A stretch of 64,000 bases of DNA from Watersipora subatra (Eukaryota > Bryozoa > Gymnolaemata > Cheilostomatida > Watersiporidae), in assembly GCF_963576615.1 (NCBI RefSeq), contig NC_088708.1, positions 59,135,196-59,199,195 of the forward strand. The letters are read 5' to 3'. Each line of letters starts with the position of its first letter. Within the stretch, counting starts at the first letter, position 1. A model generated the notes under the pieces. It worked only from the letters and a program-made list of their open reading frames with translations, made no database searches and was not told where the DNA came from. The position numbers and the translations under genes are program-made. This document shows, one piece after another, positions 59,393 to 64,000 of this stretch.

Positions 59393-59474
59393 GCAGTTGG
59401 GGTCGGTTGGTTGAGGCGATTGACTTGAAATCAATTGGGCTGTGCCTGCACAGGTTCGAATCCTATCAGCTGCG
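59393..59474 (+). tRNA. tRNA-Ser-like (anticodon TGA), C-unit
   Basis: TGA at 59426-59428. G8. Confidence 0.48.
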
Positions 59475-59808
59475 ATGGTGCAAAATTTTTTGGCTTCCAA
59501 TGAATGATTTGAGCCTTGACGAAAATTTTCCAAAAAATGTGAGGCACCTACAATCACAACATTTAGGTTTTACGATCATTCATAGAATTCCGCAAAAGCA
59601 AAGTCTTTTATTTCATATCAAAAGTTTTTGCGATTATTTGATTTTACATCCGGAGTTTTCATAATAGCTAAAACAAAGTCGTTTAATGAAACTTTAAATG
59701 TCGAAACCGTTGTAACTTTAATGTTTCAACATAGCTTGTCCTAATACTTATGGACTAGATAAATAACGCTGTCGACTTCAGATCATTCAAACATTATGCT
59801 GAACAGAA

Positions 59809-59890
59809 GCAGTTGTGGCCGAGTGGTTAAGGCGATTGATTAGAAATCAATTAAGCTCTGCCCGCACAGGTTTGAATCCTGTCAACTGCG
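59809..59890 (+). tRNA. tRNA-Ser (anticodon AGA), A-unit
   Basis: AGA at 59842-59844. T loop TTTGAAT, as in its partner at 40330. Confidence 0.65.
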
Positions 59891-60253
59891 ATGATGTAAA
59901 GCTTTTCGCATCTATTGGATGATTTGAACTTTGTTGAAAAAGGTTCTTATAATGTGAATCATGTTTTGTCACATTCGATTGGTGTTGCAAATATTTATGG
60001 AGCTTCGCAAAAGCAAAGTCTTTTGTTTTGTATCTCAAGTTTTTGCCAGTTGTGTGCTTTACATTCGTAGTCTCGATGATGGCTGGAACAAATATACGTG
60101 TTTCAATGATGGCGGAAATAAAATTGTAGGATAAAAGCTCAATTCTCGAAACCGTTGTAACTTTAATGTTTCAACCTAACTTGTTCTAATACTTACGGAC
60201 TAGATAAATAATGCTGTCGACTTCAGATCATTCAAACATTACGCTGAACAGAA

Positions 60254-60335
60254 GCAGTTGTGGCCGAGTGGTTAAGGCGATTGACTAGAAATCAATTGGG
60301 CTCTGCCCGCACAGGTTCGAATCCTGTCAACTGCG
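60254..60335 (+). tRNA. tRNA-Ser (anticodon AGA), A-unit
   Basis: AGA at 60287-60289. All stems pair. Confidence 0.92.
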
Positions 60336-60698
60336 ATGATGTAAAGCTTTTCGCATCTATTGGATGATTTGAACTTTGTTGAAAAAGGTTCTTATAATGT
60401 GAATCATGTTTTGTCACATTCGATTGGTGTTGGAAATATTTATGGAACTTCACAAAAGCAAAGTCTTTTAATTTGTATCTCAAGTTTTTGCCAGTTGTGT
60501 GTTTTACATTCGGAGTTTCGATGATGGCTGGAACAAATATACGTGTTTTAATGATGGCGGAAATAAAATTGTAGGATGAAAGCTCAAATCTCGAAACCGT
60601 TGTAACTTTAATGTTTCAACATAACTTGTCCTAATACTTACGGACTAGATAAATAATGCTGTCGACTTCAGATCATTCAAACATTATGCTGAACAGAA

Positions 60699-60780
60699 GC
60701 AGTTGTGGCCGAGTGGTTAAGGCGATTGACTAGAAATCAATTGGGCTCTGCCCGCACAAGTTCGAATCCTGTCAACTGCG
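60699..60780 (+). tRNA. tRNA-Ser (anticodon AGA), A-unit
   Basis: AGA at 60732-60734. ACAAG T-stem variant, as at 41220. Confidence 0.78.
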
Positions 60781-61143
60781 ATGATGTAAAGCTTTTCACA
60801 TCTATTGGATGATTTGAACTTTACTGAAATAGGTTCTTATAATGTGAATCAAGTTTTGTCACATTCGTTAGGGGTTGCAAATATTTATGGAACTTCACAA
60901 AAGCAAAGTCTTTTATTTTGTATCTCAAGTTTTTGCCAGTAGTGTGTTTTACATTCGTAGTTTCGATGATGGCTGAAACAAATATACGTGTTTCAATGAG
61001 GGCGGAAATAAAATTGTAGGATAAAAGCTCAAATCTCGAAACCGTTGTAATTTAAACGTTTCAGAATAACTTGTTCTAATACTAACTGTCTAAATATATA
61101 ATGTTGACATATTCGGAACAATCAATCTTCATTTAAAACGAAA

Positions 61144-61225
61144 GCAGTCGTGGCCGAGTGGTTAAGGCGATTGATTAGAAATCAATTGGGCTCTGCTCGC
61201 ACAGGTTCGAATCCTGTCAACTGCA
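61144..61225 (+). tRNA. tRNA-Ser (anticodon AGA), A-unit
   Basis: AGA at 61177-61179. Acceptor GCAGTCG has a C-A mismatch and the discriminator is A, not G. Spacer to its left is A-type with a B-like 5' flank. Confidence 0.65.
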
Positions 61226-61588
61226 ATGATGTAAAGCTTTTTGCATCTATTGGATGATTTGAACTTTACTGAAATAGGTTCTTATAATGTGAATCTTGTT
61301 TTGTCACATTCGATTGGTGTTGCAAATATTTATGGAACTTCACAAAAGCAAAGTCTTTTATTTTGTATCTCAAGTTTTTGCCAGTTGTGTGTTTTATATT
61401 CGTAGTTTCGATGATGGCTGGAACAAATATACGTGTTTCAATGATGGCGGAAATAAAATTGTAGGATGAAAGCTCAAATCTCGAAACCGTTGTAACTGTA
61501 ATGTTTCAACCTCGCTTGACCTAATACTTAGGGGCTAGATAAATAACGCTGTCGACTTGAGATCATTCACACATTATGCTGAACAGAA

Positions 61589-61670
61589 GCAGTTGTGGCC
61601 GAGTGGTTAAGGCGATTGACTAGAAATCAATTGGGCTCTGCCCGCACAAGTTCGAATCCTGTCAACTGCG
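61589..61670 (+). tRNA. tRNA-Ser (anticodon AGA), A-unit
   Basis: AGA at 61622-61624. ACAAG T-stem variant. Confidence 0.78.
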
Positions 61671-62033
61671 ATGATGTAAAGCTTTTCACATCTATTGGAT
61701 GATTTGAACTTTACTGAAATAGGTTCTTATAATGTGAATCTTGTTTTGTCACAATCGATTGGTGTTGCAAATATTTATGGAACTTCACAAAAGCAAAGTC
61801 TTTTATTTTGTATCTCAAGTTTTTGCCAGTAGTGTGTTTTACATTCGTAGTTTCGATGATGGCTGGAACAAATATACGTGTTTCAATGATGGCGGAAATA
61901 AAATTGTAGGATGAAAGCTCAAATCTCGAAACCGTTGTAACTTAAACGTTTCAGAATAACTTGTTCTAATACTAACTGTCTAAATATATAATGTTGACAA
62001 TTTCGGAACAATCAATCTTCATTTAAATTGTAA

Positions 62034-62115
62034 GCAGTTGTGGCCGAGTGGTTAAGGCGATTGACTTGAAATCAATTGGGCTATGCCTGCACAGGTTCGA
62101 ATCCTGTCAACTGCG
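62034..62115 (+). tRNA. tRNA-Ser (anticodon TGA), B-unit
   Basis: TGA at 62067-62069. Stems pair; variable arm GGGCTATGCCT has one G-U pair. Confidence 0.88.
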
Positions 62116-62457
62116 GCGATGTAAAGTTTTTTGCGTCCAATAGATGATTTGAGCTTAGCTGAACACGGTTCAGATCAAAAGAGGCGCATACAATCACAAC
62201 AGTTTGGTTTTCGATTATTCATGGAGCTTCCGGTGAGCATGGTCTTTCATGTTGCATCTCCAGTTTTTACGACAAGGTGGTTTTACATTCATCGTTTCAA
62301 TGACTGCGCAAACGAAATTGTATAAGGAAACCTCAAATCGCGAAACCGTTTTAACCTCTATATATGTAAATGCTTGAGAATAACTTCTTCCAATACTTAC
62401 TGTCTAGATATATAACGTTGACGACTTCCGAACGATCAAACTTCATTTACAATTTAA

Positions 62458-62539
62458 GCAGTTGGGGTCGGTTGGTTGAGGCGATTGACTTGAAATCAAT
62501 TGGGCTGTGCCAGCACAGGTTCGAATCCTGTCAGCTGCG
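62458..62539 (+). tRNA. tRNA-Ser-like (anticodon TGA), C-unit
   Basis: TGA at 62491-62493. G8, but T stem intact (CCTGT). Confidence 0.5.
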
Positions 62540-62873
62540 AAGGTGCAAAGTTTTTTGGCTTCCAATGAATGATTTGAGCCTTGACGAAAATTTTCCAAAT
62601 AATGTGAGGCACCTACAATCACAACATTTAGGTTTTACGTTCATTCATAGAACTCCGCAAGAGCAAAATCTTTTATTTCATATCAAAAGTTTTTGCGATT
62701 ACTTGGTTTTACATCCAGAGTTTTCAAAATAGCTCAAACAAAGTCGTTTAATGAAACTTTAAATGTCGAAACCGTTGTAACTTTAATGTTTCAACATAGC
62801 TTGTCCTAATACTTACGGGCTAGATAAATATTGCTGTCGTCTTCAGATCATTCGAACATTATGCTGAACAGAA

Positions 62874-62955
62874 GCAGTTGTGGCTGAGTGGTTAAGGCGA
62901 TTGACTCGAAATCAATTGGGCTCTGCCCGCACAGGTTCAAATCCTGTCAACTGCG
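62874..62955 (+). tRNA. tRNA-Ser (anticodon CGA), A-unit
   Basis: CGA at 62907-62909. A box has GCTGAG; T loop TTCAAAT. Confidence 0.75.
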
Positions 62956-63318
62956 ATGATGTAAAGCTTTTCGCATCTATTGGATGATTTGAACTTTACT
63001 GAAAAAGGTTCTTATAATGTGAATCTTGTTTTGTCACATTCGATTGGTGTTGCAAATATTTATGGAACTTCACAAAAGCAAAGTGTTTTATTTTGTATCT
63101 CAAGTTTTTGCCAGTTGTGTGTTTTACATTCGTAGTTTCGATGATGGCTGGAACAAATATACGTGTTTCAATGATGGCGGAAATAAAATTGTAGGATGAA
63201 AGCTCAAATCTCGAAACCGTTGTAACTAAAACGTTTCAGAATAACTTGTTCTAATACTAACTGTCTAAATATATAATGTTGACAATTTCGGAACAATCAA
63301 TCTTCATTTAAAACGCAA

Positions 63319-63400
63319 GCAGTTGTGGCCGAGTGGTTAAGGCGATCGACTTGAAATCAATTGGGCTATGCCCGCACAGGTTCGAATCCTGTCAACTGCG
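63319..63400 (+). tRNA. tRNA-Ser (anticodon TGA), B-unit
   Basis: TGA at 63352-63354. ATCGA stem variant, as at 21017 and 41665. Confidence 0.75.
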
Positions 63401-63742
63401 GTGATATAAAGTTTTTTGCGTCCAATAGATGATTTGCGCTTTGCTGAACACGGTTCAGATCAAAAGAGGCGCATACAATCACAACAGTTCGGTTTTCGAT
63501 TATTCATGGAACTTCCGGTGAGCATAGTCTTTCATGTTGCATCTCCAGTTTTTACGACAAGGTGGTTTTACATTCATCGTTTCAATGACTGCGCAAACGA
63601 AATTGTATTTGCAAACCTCAAATCGCAAAACCGTTTTAACCTCTATATATGTAAATGCTTGAGAATAACTTGTTCTAATACTTACTGTCTAGATATATAA
63701 CGTTGACGACTTCCGAACGATCAAACTTCATTTACAATTTAA

Positions 63743-63824
63743 GCAGTTGGGGTCGGTTGGTTGAGGAGATTGACTTGAAATCATTTGGGCTGTGCCTGCA
63801 CAAGTTCGAATCCTGTCAGCCGCG
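63743..63824 (+). tRNA. tRNA-Ser-like (anticodon TGA), C-unit
   Basis: TGA at 63776-63778. G8; acceptor strand CAGCCGC. Last locus; its spacer runs off the window. Confidence 0.45.
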
Positions 63825-64000
63825 ATGGTGCAAAGTTTTTTGGCTTCCAATGAATGATTTGAGCCTTGACGAAAATTTTCCAAAAAATGTGAGGCACCTA
63901 CAATCACAACATTTAGGTTTTACGTTCATTCATAGAATTCCGCAAGAGCAAAGTCTTTTATTTCATATCAAAAGTTTTTGCGATTACTTGGTTTTACATC

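Larger units (their letters stand above)
48564..60780. repeat. large array segment, copy 2 (transposon absent)
   Basis: Counterpart of 25791-41301. It lacks the 4.1-kb element but has 4 extra bases at its site, has an extra 1,285-bp repeat (53313-54597) and one fewer CGA unit. Confidence 0.85.
6850..64000 (+). repeat. tandem tRNA-Ser(UCN) gene array with higher-order structure
   Basis: All tRNA copies point right. Three spacer classes follow the tRNA. The A-unit (445 bp) has a spacer starting ATGATGTAAAGCTTTTCGC. The B-unit (424 bp) has a spacer with TTTTTTGCGTCCAATAG. The C-unit (416 bp) has a spacer with TTTTTTGGCTTCCAATG. The spacers are distant homologues of each other and hold no other gene. 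A run of 4-6 T starts 11-12 nt after each tRNA and fits a Pol III terminator. From 21017 onward the order is C, one to five A, then B, giving repeats of 1285, 1730, 2175 and so on. Anticodon loops CTAGAAA, CTTGAAA and CTCGAAA give AGA, TGA and CGA. The long variable arm and discriminator G mark tRNA-Ser. The array runs off the right edge. Confidence 0.96.

Noticed and set aside
6850-64000. SINE family derived from tRNA
   Set aside because: Copies are head-to-tail with uniform spacing, no poly-A or variable tails, no target duplications, and spacers are part of the repeat.
6850-64000. CRISPR-like array of spaced repeats
   Set aside because: The intervals are homologous to each other, not unique spacers, and the context is eukaryotic.

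Overview
The window is AT-rich animal nuclear DNA. Signs are GT-AG introns in a transposase gene, Pol III type-2 tRNA genes, and P/THAP9-like, Tigger, hAT and Ty3/Gypsy elements. The species cannot be read from it; an aquatic invertebrate (mollusc, annelid, cnidarian or similar) is my guess only.

Layout: 1-1059 has no recognisable gene. 1060-6516 is an old Ty3/Gypsy LTR retrotransposon on the minus strand with two recognisable LTRs. A 1,027-bp hAT-type element (1464-2490) sits inside it with a perfect 8-bp target duplication. 6517-6849 is unassigned. From about 6850 to the right edge (64000) the window is one tandem array of tRNA-Ser genes, all on the plus strand. I located 109 tRNA-like loci: 41 with anticodon AGA, 48 TGA, 17 CGA, 2 AAA, and 1 lacking the anticodon arm. 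They lie 416, 424 or 445 bp apart in three diverged unit classes (C, B and A). The units form higher-order repeats of C, one to five A, then B, so repeat length is 1285 + 445n bp. Larger copies lie on top: a 6,270-bp tandem duplication, a 2,175-bp tandem duplication, and a 12-15 kb segment present twice.

Two DNA transposons interrupt the array. One is a P-element-like (THAP9-type) remnant carrying a nested Tigger-like element, seen twice because of the 6,270-bp duplication. The other is a 4,135-bp element (28714-32848) with 32-bp inverted ends, a 4-bp ATAT target duplication and an apparently intact nine-exon transposase gene of 683 codons. The paralogous site in the second large segment copy (51483-51490) lacks the element but keeps a 4-bp scar with the two junction bases complemented. 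This looks like a classic excision footprint, so the element appears to have moved by cut-and-paste after, or around the time of, array duplication.

Functionally, A- and B-units look able to make tRNA-Ser for UCN codons: good A and B boxes, a T-run 11-12 nt downstream, and a conserved TATA-like upstream block. Most C-units carry a fixed G8 and a broken A box and are probably silent. Two copies have a serine body with an AAA (Phe-codon) anticodon.
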